Assembly: GCA_019055375.1 (NCBI GenBank)
Contig: JAHQIW010002308.1
Span: forward strand, 868,001-932,000
Origin: Parelaphostrongylus tenuis
Taxonomy: Eukaryota; Nematoda; Chromadorea; Rhabditida; Metastrongylidae
Direction: 5' to 3'
DNA: 64,000 bases
The number at the start of each line of letters is the position of its first letter. Position 1 is the stretch's first letter. Both the position numbers and the translations under genes were made by a program. The notes under the pieces are model-generated. The model did not search any database. It was given only the letters and a program-made list of their open reading frames with translations, and was not told the DNA's origin. Shown here piece after piece: positions 12,301 through 24,300 of the stretch.

Positions 12301-15300
12301 GCGTTTTTCCCCTTCTTCAGAGTCTGGAAAGATCAGGTTGTCTACAACCCAGTCAGCTAAACATCTCCATTACTTCGACAAAAAAATCAACAAACCTAAA
12401 TTTCAATTGAATCAAGAGTAGAACAAATGTGTAGTAAAATTGTATAATAGTATAATAACCTCGTGTTTTGGCTCACAAAGGAATAACTATGAATTATTAG
12501 AGAATGTTGAGTTAACAGACAGAATTTTGGGAAAATAGTTCTCATTGTTCCTCTACAATTTTTATGCCAGAAACTGCTGTATTTTTGATGCCATCCTATA
12601 CATTTGCATATGTGACAATCCTCGACTGATGTCCGTATAGTCAATGCATGAGCGCGATGGATTTGCATGCTCCAACAGACAAGTTAAGTCCAGATCTCAG
12701 ATGTATATTTCCACGACTATCGAATGCCGGAACAAGGGCCTATTTTTCTCATGACGAAATCACTTATAAACACTTTGTCTGGAACGATTTCCCTTACGGT
12801 GATGGATGGTTGGCTCAGAGAACAAGTGCTTGTTATTTTCAGGTTTGTGAAAAATCTGCTTATATGTCTTGGCTATATATAAAATCCTACTGGCAAAAGC
12901 ATTGAAAAAGTAAAATACTTGGCGCTGATCAATTTCTGTAGTCGAGCATCCACCTCCATTAAAGGTTGTTGAGGCTAAATGTTTATCTCACGTAGACAAG
13001 GACTTGATTGAACCTAACGATTGTCAAGTAAGAGCTTTTATCCTTCCAGTTTCACTAAATAGGAATGATAGTTATAGTTTGTACTAGGCCAGAGGTTAGA
13101 CTTTATGCACTATGTGTGTGCATTGTAGTGCACCTCTTACCTTTGCGCTACGCGGGTTTCAATGAAAGATAGGAAGGTGCGTAAGTAAATTACTGATTTT
13201 CATATCCGCTGTCTTTATTACAAAAGACATGAATCTTGTCGTAATCAAAATTTGGGGTGATACAGAAGCATTGTTATTCTCTAAAGAGGTTTTTCGATCA
13301 TCGAGATCAGAGGATTTCCTTATATTTGGGTTCTTCATATTCAGCCTTCACTTTGATCGAAGCTCTATGTTTTCCTTGAGTTTTTTATGTCATTCCAGTT
13401 CACTTTTCATTGTTTCATCCTTTTCATCGTGTATTTTCACTATGTATATGATCACCCAATCAATCATTCGCAAGGTTCACAACTTAGGTGATGGATTACA
13501 GTTAAAAAAGAAGGAGATGCGACCATATGGTCCAATATGAGATCTCTGTATCATGTATATCATCTAAAATCTCATCAACTCATAGCCGATTAGGCACCAC
13601 CAGGACGGCAACCTATGTTCTTCGCGCATCAGAGGCGATGTTGATTTAGTTAGCTAAATGATTTCCAGTGGACTCGTGTAAATGCTCTGTCTTTTGTGGA
13701 GGTAGTCATCGATAGCGCATCAAGTCTTGCTGTCCTACACGTTCAATTTTAGCCGTTTTTCAGCATGAAATTGTCTTGTAAGACATTTATAACTCATAGG
13801 GGAGTAGCTCTGGTTGCCAAAAGGCTGAGACATCGACCTCCTTCATCACCAAAACCTCTCTTGTCACGGTCCTTGTGTTCAAGCACTTTGACACTTGAGC
13901 ATTTGAATTTGTGTTAAAGATCTTTCTCATTTCCTCAGCGATTGTCCTTGTGTTACAAAAATTGACGAAAGGCAAGGAAATAGCGTGGGATTTGGTGGAT
14001 ATAATTGCTGTTGAGGTTTTTATATTTGCTCGAGGAGTTTAAGTACACTAGTTCAAATTCTTTGAAGGCTCATATAGTTGAATGGCCATATGTCGTTTAC
14101 GATGGTATGGCGTTTATGCCATATGGCTCATAACGACGACATAATGAGTTTTTCCGTGTTTTGTATATGTTATTCTGTACTAGATTTTCTTTATATGTCC
14201 GGTAGATGGTGGAAGGTGGAGAAAGCTACTGTTATCTAGAGGGTATCACGACTGAGGCAACTGTGTTCCTCAAATCTTACTGGTCAACATGTGAAGGAGA
14301 ACAGGACGAGATTTCCGTTCACATTTTTATGACAAATGAATTGTTTCTTGAATTCCTCTGAATATGACGTCATCCGTGTTGTGTTCGTCAAACTATGGAC
14401 CAGTGAATCAAAAAGAAAACGTGGTTCATCCTGCTACTACAAATTACTGAAACTTCGTTCTAGTGCGAACTATAGTTGCATAATCTCGTTTTGGAATTTA
14501 GCTCTGTCTTGATTGATTTTCAAGCTGCTATTTTATTAAAATGATCTGATATTTAATATAAGTATCATGATAGATTGTGGAAGGAAATAAGCTGTATCCA
14601 ATGTAAAGTACTTCTAGTCGCACACTCAGCAACATGTTTAGTCGCTAATTCCATTATCTCACCTCTCACCATACATGGTTTCAATATTCTAGTATGCTGT
14701 AGCTTTGTTTTGATCAGTTGTCTAGGTCGTGACTTTTGGCTGCTAATCGCTTTTTTCATAAAATCGAATGTGGATTCTTTTTCCTCCTTATTTTTCCTTT
14801 GATTTTTTCTTGGGAATTTCCGTTCGCCGTACATGGATTTAGTGTTTCGAACGCCATATGCTATTGCTATTAATTCGTCTGTCACAGAAATCATACTATG
14901 AAATTAGATTCACCAACGATAGATTAGAGTGGAGAAAGACGCTTGGTGGTTGCCCCTTGGGACTCAGATTAACGCCGGTAATTGTCGAGCTTTACGAAAA
15001 TTATGTCGTTGTAGAGAATCATATTGCTGTAGTTCTTGAGCAAATCAGAGAGTAACTCTTTCTATTTTGCGGAAAAAACGAGCGACAATTTATGAATGTG
15101 GCACTAACGATTCATGTCCTTATTCTTTCAGACCATCAGGTTAAATACTGTGCGAAAACACGCATTATGTCATCGAATCATAAATTAAGTTTTGTTTTGT
15201 TACTCTGATGAAATTTGTTGTAGGAAATGACTTTTCATTTGAAGAGAAAACTAGTTGTAGATTGAACAATGTACAATTCATTTAAGGGTAATTACGATCT

Positions 15301-18300
15301 TTAGAAGGTCGTATTTCAGTGGTAAATTTGTGCGTTACATACGACATAATTTTACCTTGATCAAATGAGAAGAAATGCATTTCGTTAATCTTTTTTTTTT
15401 TGGAATGTAATGGCTTTTATTCCAACTAAAGAAGTGCAATACTTGGTTTAACCTCGTCACGACCATACGTATTCTTCACAGTGATTTATTTCGCCGCCCA
15501 AAGCTTTTGTGCTAAACTTTGTGATCAACGATTGTTTGAAGAACGATGGTATTGTGTTGTGCGATGGTCACAAAAGGTTCACTTCACACTCAGAAATTAA
15601 CCAAAGACCGTTTTTTTCCACCAGGAATTCCAGTTCTAATCGGATATCATTCTAAATTTGATGACTAAAGCGAAACATAGAGTATATACATATTGAAAAT
15701 TCTAAGGAGACGGGGCGTAAGTCGAAAAATCGTCCAAATTCTAGCAGTATTGTGTTACTCAAATGAGCCATAGCACTATATGATAACGTATATAAATATG
15801 CACTTGACATCGACATCCTCATAACGATGGAGCAAAGTCTTTTTTACATCTTTGTCTCATACATGACTCCTTACTTCTTTTAATTATTAAAAAACTATTG
15901 TTTACTATCAAGACACAGGCAAATCTGTTATAACTGCAAATTAAACGTGATCCGGTAGGCTTGCCACACGAAATCGAGTGAGACCGTGAAAGCGTTGACA
16001 CACTGCGTGTTGTAGACACACATTTGGTGCGGAATAATCTTTATTTTCAACTTTGAGCTGAAATATCTCGGCTCATATTGAAAATCATTAAATAGAATAA
16101 AAACCGTTGAAATTGCGATTCTGGTCATATCTCGTAGCGGAAACCTCTTTTCGCTAATACTTTGAACACGAAAATAGATGAACAGGCGAGATTTTGGAAG
16201 TCTTTCCCAGTGTAGTATTTGAATTTACAGCTGCCACTGTTCCGTTGCGAATTCAAAAAAGATGATTGCAAATCATCGAGGTGCTGACAAATAGAACTCG
16301 TCACTTCCGCTGGGCTTCGTACTAGCGATTGCCATATTCAAGATTATAATCCTATTCGCCATCCCATTTGGGGTCTTGCTTTGCCTAAAATCCCATCCAT
16401 GTTTTGATTCTGTTCGTGCCATCACCAACAATTCAGTTGATGATTATTCCCATGATCAATTATCTACTTACCTCGGCTTTGATTGATTTATTCAGTGCTT
16501 ATCTTGATGAGCAGAGGAGAGGTTGTTACAACTAGAATTTATCGATAGAGCGCAGTACCTTGAAATAATGATTAACGGATTCTTTTGCGTTATCCGGGGA
16601 CAAATGAAGAAGCGACCCCTTTCGCTGGACAATAGTTTACATAAGAGTGTTAGTAATCATTCGAATGCTTAAACACTGGCTACTGCGCTAAATGGCCGTT
16701 TTCTGGTAATTCCCTCTCAAAACTGTAAAATTCAAAACAGAATTATGTTTTACACCGGCAACGCAGTTCTACTATCACTTTGCGGGAAGTGCGAAAAGCA
16801 TATCATTGTATAGAGGAAATCTCGTAGTATCAGAGTCATCCTTTTAATCGAGAGTTTCTTTCTAAGGAGAGGAGAAATTTCTAATCGAATGACCAAAATC
16901 GCACTTTAGATGTGATACGCTAACGTATTTTCAATATCGATGGCGGACCTTCGCATCAAACTAAGGCGGCCACACAACCCGACCGTAGATCAGTCGACAA
17001 ACAAGCGCGCCGAAGATGTGGAACTCGATTATATCATCCCTGTTACCTTGTAGTGAAACGGTCTTTCCGAAAATTAACACAGCTTCGGAATCGTGGAAAC
17101 TTACGCTGTCGAATGATTACTGATAGTTTGAAGTAAAAGCTCTGTTCCGCGAGAAAAACGCGTGTGTGAAACACAATGTTTTTCTTTTGCCGAAGCCTTA
17201 TTGAAAGCTTTCTTCATAAAAAAAAACCGCTATTCAGCATAGTAGCCAGAGGTCTAAGCTTTCGAATGATTAAAAGTTTCTATGCAGCGGAGGGGCTCAT
17301 TTCTTCATTCGTTCCCAGATAACGGAAAAGAACCGATTGACGTTTCCGTGGCATCATTTATAGAGCCTGAAAAGGTAAATCGCTTTGCAATCCACTCTAT
17401 CAAACGGTTTCAAAACCTCAGCAGAAAAACATGATAAACAAATTTCATTCCCTCTTTGGAGAACTTTTTTCGTTTGAATTAGTCACCGTTTTACTGTTTC
17501 CTGCCTTCTAATCATTTACTAGAGGCAAAGCCACAGGGCCTTGCGTAGAGTAGGAAACTACCTGGATCAGATCAGAAAAATTAGCATGAGACGTGGTGCG
17601 AGGTCACCCGTGATAAGGTAGTGCTCCCTTAGGTTCATTTTTGGATTTCTGGCATTCTTCTAAAGAGCCCCTTCGCTGCATAGTTTTACTTTTTTTTACT
17701 CAAGAATTTTTTACATTAAATGAGAGCGGTTACAGCTTAGCTGACATCTAAGAATGTCAATTAGAATTTAGCAGTTGGCAATTTTATCCATTCATTAGCT
17801 CAGGTGTCACTATTGATATGAACTTATGGTAGTTCTACCATATCTATGCCTGAAAGGGCGCTATGTAAAATTTGTAATTAGTATAAATCACCTAAGTACT
17901 CAACAGTCGAGTAATCAGCCTTGGTTATAGGTAAGCCAACTTTAGATGAAATATATCAATGTCGAAAGCAGCCATCATTATCGCAATGTATTTGTGTAAA
18001 TCAGTTTATGTCGGATGTGTGTGTAATGTATATGATGCTTTTGGGAAAGATTTTTTCCGGTTGCCTCAATGGTTTTGCTGTTATTTCCATGAATAGATTT
18101 TTTCTTCGCAGTCCGTCATCATAAGTTATTAAGCGAAACTCAGATTTATGCATACCTCGCATTCATCATCCGAAAAGTCTTCAAACATTTGATGTATTGC
18201 TTCAGCTTCTGCTTAAGGAATTCGTCTTCTTTATGTAGAATAGTGGTCGAAACGATTTTCTTTGCAATGTTCGCACTAACATAACTAAGGGGTTCCAGGC

Positions 18301-21300
18301 GTCCAGTTGAGTGATTGTAAGAGAGTGTTGGAGAAGGAGATAGAATCGGCATCTTGTTGCTTACTTTGCTTCATGATTCACCGCATCAGAAACCACTGCG
18401 CTATCCTGTTCTCCTCGAATAGATCATTGGAATGCAATCGTTCCAGTAACCCGCAGTAGTAGTTTTTTTTTTGCAGAGTGTAGACGAGTTCGTTGCACAG
18501 TGGTCCGGTCAGATGTTGGCACATTCCTTAGGACATTACTTGGCCTTGAGCACGATACGCCCTCCTGTCAATGTGACACGGATGCACTGAACCAGCAATG
18601 TGTTATGAACGATAAACCAGGGTTAGTTAGGTTCTTGCCCTTCGGTACCAAATCTGCGGAAATTTTGACTTTTTCATAATTATGTCATAAGATGCACCTA
18701 TCGATGATTATCCTTTCAGAAAACCCGGTGTCGCCTTTGCTTCGCAGTTTTCCAAGTGTTCAGTTGCTCGAATGCACGGTGTGTGGCAATCTGGACATGT
18801 ACAGTGTTTGTTGACAAGCCGTTCCAGGTGCGCTAGCTTTTTTCTTGTGTCAATTTGGCATACTAACGGCGATCGTCATTGTTTGACCTGTTTGCACTAA
18901 GTGACCCTTTTTTGGTTCAGCGATTGCCGCGTGCGTGTCGGGTAATTTTTAGTGATGCATGCCGCAATGAAAACATACTTGTATGGTAAAATTCAAATAA
19001 TGTAATTCATTATCTGACAATTTATTCATTTGCTGTCTGCAAAGATGTTTGTTTTTGACATAACAAATTGAGAGTAAACATGATTGAAACACAAGTAAAT
19101 AGCTTGTAAGAATGTTCAAAACCAGGATGTTACGTAGAGCCATACGTACGTTTCGGCGGTGTCGTCCATTTCATCAGTGTCCCAGGCCCGCACTGAACCC
19201 TACTTTAAAGCGGGGAAGCGGATACGTTACGGTGATAACATGTGATATTGTAAATAATAGTATAATAACGAAAATAATAAGTAATAGCATAGGAATATTC
19301 AGTAACAGTTTGAAGTATGACTTTTTGTAACTGTTCAAGTCTCTCCGCCAAAAATGAGGGTTTTCAGAGGGTTCATTGACGTTCTTTCCGCTACATATGA
19401 CCTTATTGAAGTCTCTTCTGTGATGTTCTACTATTACTGGCAGTTGACCCTATTTAGTGACGACAAAATCTAAATCTCATTAAAACTGCAATTTTGTGAT
19501 GATACGCGCCTCGCTGCAAGTCGACAACGCCTTTTGCAGGATCAGAAATGAGAGACCAAAGTTGTACCAAAAGGGTTAAAATTTGTGTGGAAATCTGCCA
19601 CCACTAGGAGTATTTTATATCGATACCTTCACAGTAAATGTGTAATGGAAGCTTTACCTTGACACTTACTTTTGATTCTTATTCTCAATAGATAAACATA
19701 TATTGCTACTTTTCAGTTATAAGGGAACAAATGATAGCTCTTCAAGATTCTTTCGTAGAAGTGGTAATAATTATTTGAAAAGCTTGGATCTTTGTGTACA
19801 CCCTTACATGGGCGAATTTCAAACCCTCTTTTTATGACGCTGTAAAATCCAAAATAGAATTATGTTTCACGCGATCACGCTTTTTTTTTCTTATCTCGCT
19901 CATATTTCGCTGAAGAAAACTCTTTCGCTAGACTTTTGATACTCTTTCGATAGCACAAGTCTCTAAGAGCTCAAATGTGTTCGCTTTCTAGAAAAGCTTT
20001 TTTGATAGCGCTGTAGGAGAAGGAAAAAATTTGTGCTTCACACATTGCAGGACAGAGCTCTTTTCTAGGACTGTTAGTTCGTTAACATTCCATAACGTAA
20101 GTTTCAATGATTCCAATGCTGTGCTAATTTTTGGGAAAGACCGTTTCACTGCAGTGTGACGCGGAAAATAAATTCGAGTTCTACATATCTAGCGAAGTTG
20201 TTTACGGTTGTTGAAAATGTGGGATGCAACTTGTTATTGGAATGGGAGTTTTTTCTCCGCTGTGAAAGAAAATTTAGGTGAAAGGATTGACTCGGATACT
20301 ATGAAATTTTCTTTACATGTTTCTTACACTTTTCGTGCTTACAGCAATCTATACGCATAATAAAAATGGAAGGGCGCGGTGGGTGTAATACGTAATTTCA
20401 TTCTGGACGCTAGAGCACTAAAAACGACTTTTCCAAAAACAGGTCACGTAGGGCTGTTGCCAGAGGTTTGTTTTCGGATGATTACCAACGCTTCTATGAA
20501 GAGTTCCAACGAATGTGCTCGAATATTTATTTGTTCCCATGTAATCGAAAAGTACCCATATATTTACTTCACTGCAAATCTTTGTGATGAAGCAAAAAAC
20601 TATTTCATGGATGTTAAATTTTCGTAACGATTTTGTTCGTTTAGTCGTGCATTTGACTGCTTCAGCCCTCTCAACTTCGCGAATGTGGTAACGGTGTTGT
20701 AGATGGATCGGAAGAATGTGATTGTGGGACACGTGAGAGCTGTACTGACCCATGCTGTGATCCGCTGACGTGCACTCTACGAGCTCATGCTCAGTGTGCA
20801 GGACATCATAATGTTGCTACAGATGCGAGGTATGGTTTTTTGAGAGTCTCCCAGTGGATAGATAGTTTTCGTACTTGAGTAAAGCAGGAGTGAGAAAATT
20901 TATGCGTCATGCCTGATTCATTAGTTCGTGGGTATGTTCCTCATGATACGAATTGATCTCAACTCATAGCGCGCAGTATCTACTCATAACGTCTCATCGA
21001 AATGCAGCGTCGCATTAAAATCAGTGTTGGTTTAGTAATCTGTATTGGGCCCAAGAGCTCAAAAGTAGATCTAAAAGGACATAGTCACCGTAACGTGCGT
21101 ACACTATAGCATGTCGGTACGTTACGCTGAATTAATCAGGTGAACAAATGTATCTCATCTTATTATAGACAATATCATTTCATACTCTGCTCTCAATAGT
21201 TTATGTAGACCCCACTCAAAACAGTGGTAATTTGATAACACGACGTGTTTGAGTCTCTTATGAAGTCTGGTATGGGTACTTATACAGTGTTAAACGGTGC

Positions 21301-24300
21301 TCGTTTTGTCAGTCATATCATAAATCATAAGTATGATTCGTTGTACCAGCCGCAAGCACTCTATTGTGGTCACTACAATGTCGTGAAGTTTTGTCGTCTG
21401 ACTTGCGGCGATCTATCATTTGTTCCTTTATACAGAGGTATATCCCCAAATGAAGAGCGCATGAGGCGCAGTGGTTAGAGGTGCCCTGCGTTGCACACGA
21501 GGTCAATGGTTCGATCTCGCGCTCATGGCTCACCAAGTCACATCCCTCCGGGGTCGGTAAATTGGTACCAGACAGGTCTCACACTTGTCTGGGAGGATAA
21601 GCAGCACTGACTCGGTTCAGCGGGAGGCCTCCGCGAGTCATCGTAAAGGCCAGATATGCATTCAATCATCTCAAACGAAGTTGAAAATTGAAGTCGAATG
21701 CATGGCGCATCCCTCAGGGATTGATCAACGCCAAGAGCTTTATCCTTTATCCTTTTATCCCCAAATGATCGGCTGAGCCGAGGGAGACTGTGCTACAGAA
21801 GAGTCCGGAAGGACGAAACAAGCGTCTGTCTAGCACTGTTGGGTACCCATAACGGATCTCATAACAGGCTCCAACATGTTATCATGTTATGATAATATCA
21901 TTCAAGCAAAAGTCATTAGAATCTACAGGTATTTACAGTGGAATAATTGCTTTGTTGTATTAGTGCAATGAATTTATTTTGAAGATTGCAATATTTTTGT
22001 CGTGCCATGGCGTTTTGGTAAGCAGCGGCTGAACAAGCAAAATTTCATGCATACATTATGAAGGTGGTGATGCCGAATGCATCATAAATGTTTTTATCGC
22101 CGGCTTTGTTTAGAGGATCAAAAAATATTTTCAAAAACGGGGTTTTTTTTAAAGCTAACGTACGTATCTACAGCGATTGCCAAAGTTTTCTGTTTGAAGT
22201 TCAGGTTATTTGAAGATTTCGCTTGTAACAAAAGGTCCAAATTTTTGAACTCTCCAATTGATCAAAGCTTGTAGATATAAAATAAAGTAGGCATTGTATT
22301 AAAGAATCAGAAAAGAAATGTGGCACGAGTCGATATAGCGTCAGGAAATTGTTGGAAATTCATAATTGAAAGTTGGGCTCAGAATGTTGGAAACAAGAAT
22401 TAGCTTTTGCTAGGATCATGTGCAGAGCTCTGTTCTCGTGCAGTGTGGTTTTCAGCTACGAAAAGCAGGTGAAGTGTGTCGAAGTGCTCGTTCGTCATGT
22501 GATGTTGCTGAGGTTTGCGATGGAAAGTCGGGAAACTGTCCTGCAGACGGCCACTTGGTCGACGGCACAGCCTGTGGTCGGGACGGACAATGCTGGCGAG
22601 GCAACTGCAGTGATCTTTTTCACCAGTGCCAGGAAATCTGGGGAGAGGGTAGCTTTTTCATTCTTATTCTATCCGATATAAGTTGTGCCTATCGAAATTC
22701 TGGGGTTGCACTAATAGGTCTTTTGTTGGTTTTTGTCATTAAAGAACAGTTGCCACTTCACTTTTTATTGATAAACACTCTGAGGAATAAAATTCCCGGT
22801 TTAGCTTACGCGTATTTTGAAGAATTTCTCTGCTATTCAACCCTTTCGGCACGAAGTTGATTTTTCACCTCCCACACGGTGCCGTTGACTTGCACATAGG
22901 GCGAGTTATAGTCACAATGTTGCATTTTGAAATGAACCGTGGCTTTCGTCGCCACTAGAAGGAGTTTTTGCGATTACTGTTTGTCATTAAAGAGAATTCA
23001 ATAAGGCTATAGGTAGTAGTAAAGAAGTCAATGCTTCCCAATAATTAGCGAAGCAATCTAATTCTTCCTTAGGAAACATTAAACTTTGTTAGGAATCAAT
23101 TCCACGCCATGCGATGCGATTGCGCATTGCAAGTGCTTTTTCGAATATGCATATCGTTGTGAAGAGTAGGTGTGAAATGTATGCTGCCAAGTAATTTGAA
23201 GTCTTTGTAAAGTTTTGTAAAGCCGTCCTATCAATCGAAGATGTTGTAAAAGTAATCATATAAGTAGGATAAGGAGAAGAGTTATCAATTGAGTACTCAA
23301 ATAAGCACCCGATTTGCATCGAGACGCGCACGCATTACAGTAAGCCGCAGTGAGCCGAGACACTGCGCTGCAATCGGTGTGCCACATATGATACAGTCGT
23401 ACCAAAGGGGTTGGATATCTAGCGAACACTCTTAACCCTGAAAACTGTTATTTCTACATAATTTTAACAGGAAATAACCCACCATTATATTGTTTCAATT
23501 ATTCTGGGTGCTTTTATGTTAGACGGCGATGAATGAAAAACCGATCCCTTTCTCTGGGCGAGAATTTTTTGTAGGAGTGATAGTAATCATTCGAAAGTTC
23601 AAATTTCTGGCTACAGCTGTACATAGCCGTTTCTTGAAAAAAAAAGCTCTTTATAGCGCTGTAAAATTCAAATATATTATGTTCCACAACCTCCGCGCGC
23701 TTTCATTTTTCTCACGGTATAATTCTCTGGAAGCACAAAAAGCATGTGAATGGGTAGAAAAATTTTTGTAGTACCTGAGTCAAATCGTTTTATATGGAGT
23801 TTCTTCAAAAGCGGAGTAAATTTTTAGTTGAAAATTAGTTGCACTCCACATATCTAAGCGGTATCGATCGATCACCCCACTCATGAGTCGGTCAGTAGAC
23901 AAGCTCGCCGAATAATAGCAACTCAATCTTATTTTCCGGGCTACATTGCAGTGAAGAGGTCCTTCCCCAGAAATTAACCACAGCGCTGGAATAATTGACT
24001 TGACCACGCTTTTGGCTGATCACTAGTAGTCTAAGGAAAGAGCTCCGTCCGACGAGGTGTAAAGCAAATGTTTACCTTTCTCCTGCAGCGCTATAAAAAA
24101 GTTTTTCAGAAGGCAGGCACATCTTTGAGTTCTTCGTGACTTGTGCTATTGAAAGACTACTGCTAACAGTCTGAAGAAGGAGTTTTGTCCAGCGACACAT
24201 AAGCAAAATGATAAAAAAAAGCTAGTTGTGTGAAACATGATTTAATTTTGAATTTTTATAGCGTTATAGAGGGATGTTTGAAAACCAGTCAGTTGCAGCT

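Larger units (their letters stand above)
9347..18476. other. 9.1-kb ADAM intron 9
   Basis: The largest intron. It contains a coding-like island at 12655-13027 (+), a hammerhead-like repeat at 12285-12326 (-), a partial tRNA-like repeat at about 13090-13160, a stem-loop at 14089-14145, a palindromic element at 16580-17333 and one member of a repeat pair at 18105-18410. Most remaining sequence is AT-rich with no recognised content. Confidence 0.6.

Noticed and set aside
21448..21540. tRNA gene on account of box A and box B
   Set aside because: No cloverleaf can be drawn and the same block recurs with a common non-tRNA body, so it is a SINE head.
22373..22681. 102-residue plus-strand frame overlapping the disintegrin exon
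   Set aside because: Wrong frame; the Cys-rich disintegrin reading in the neighbouring frame is clearly the coding one.
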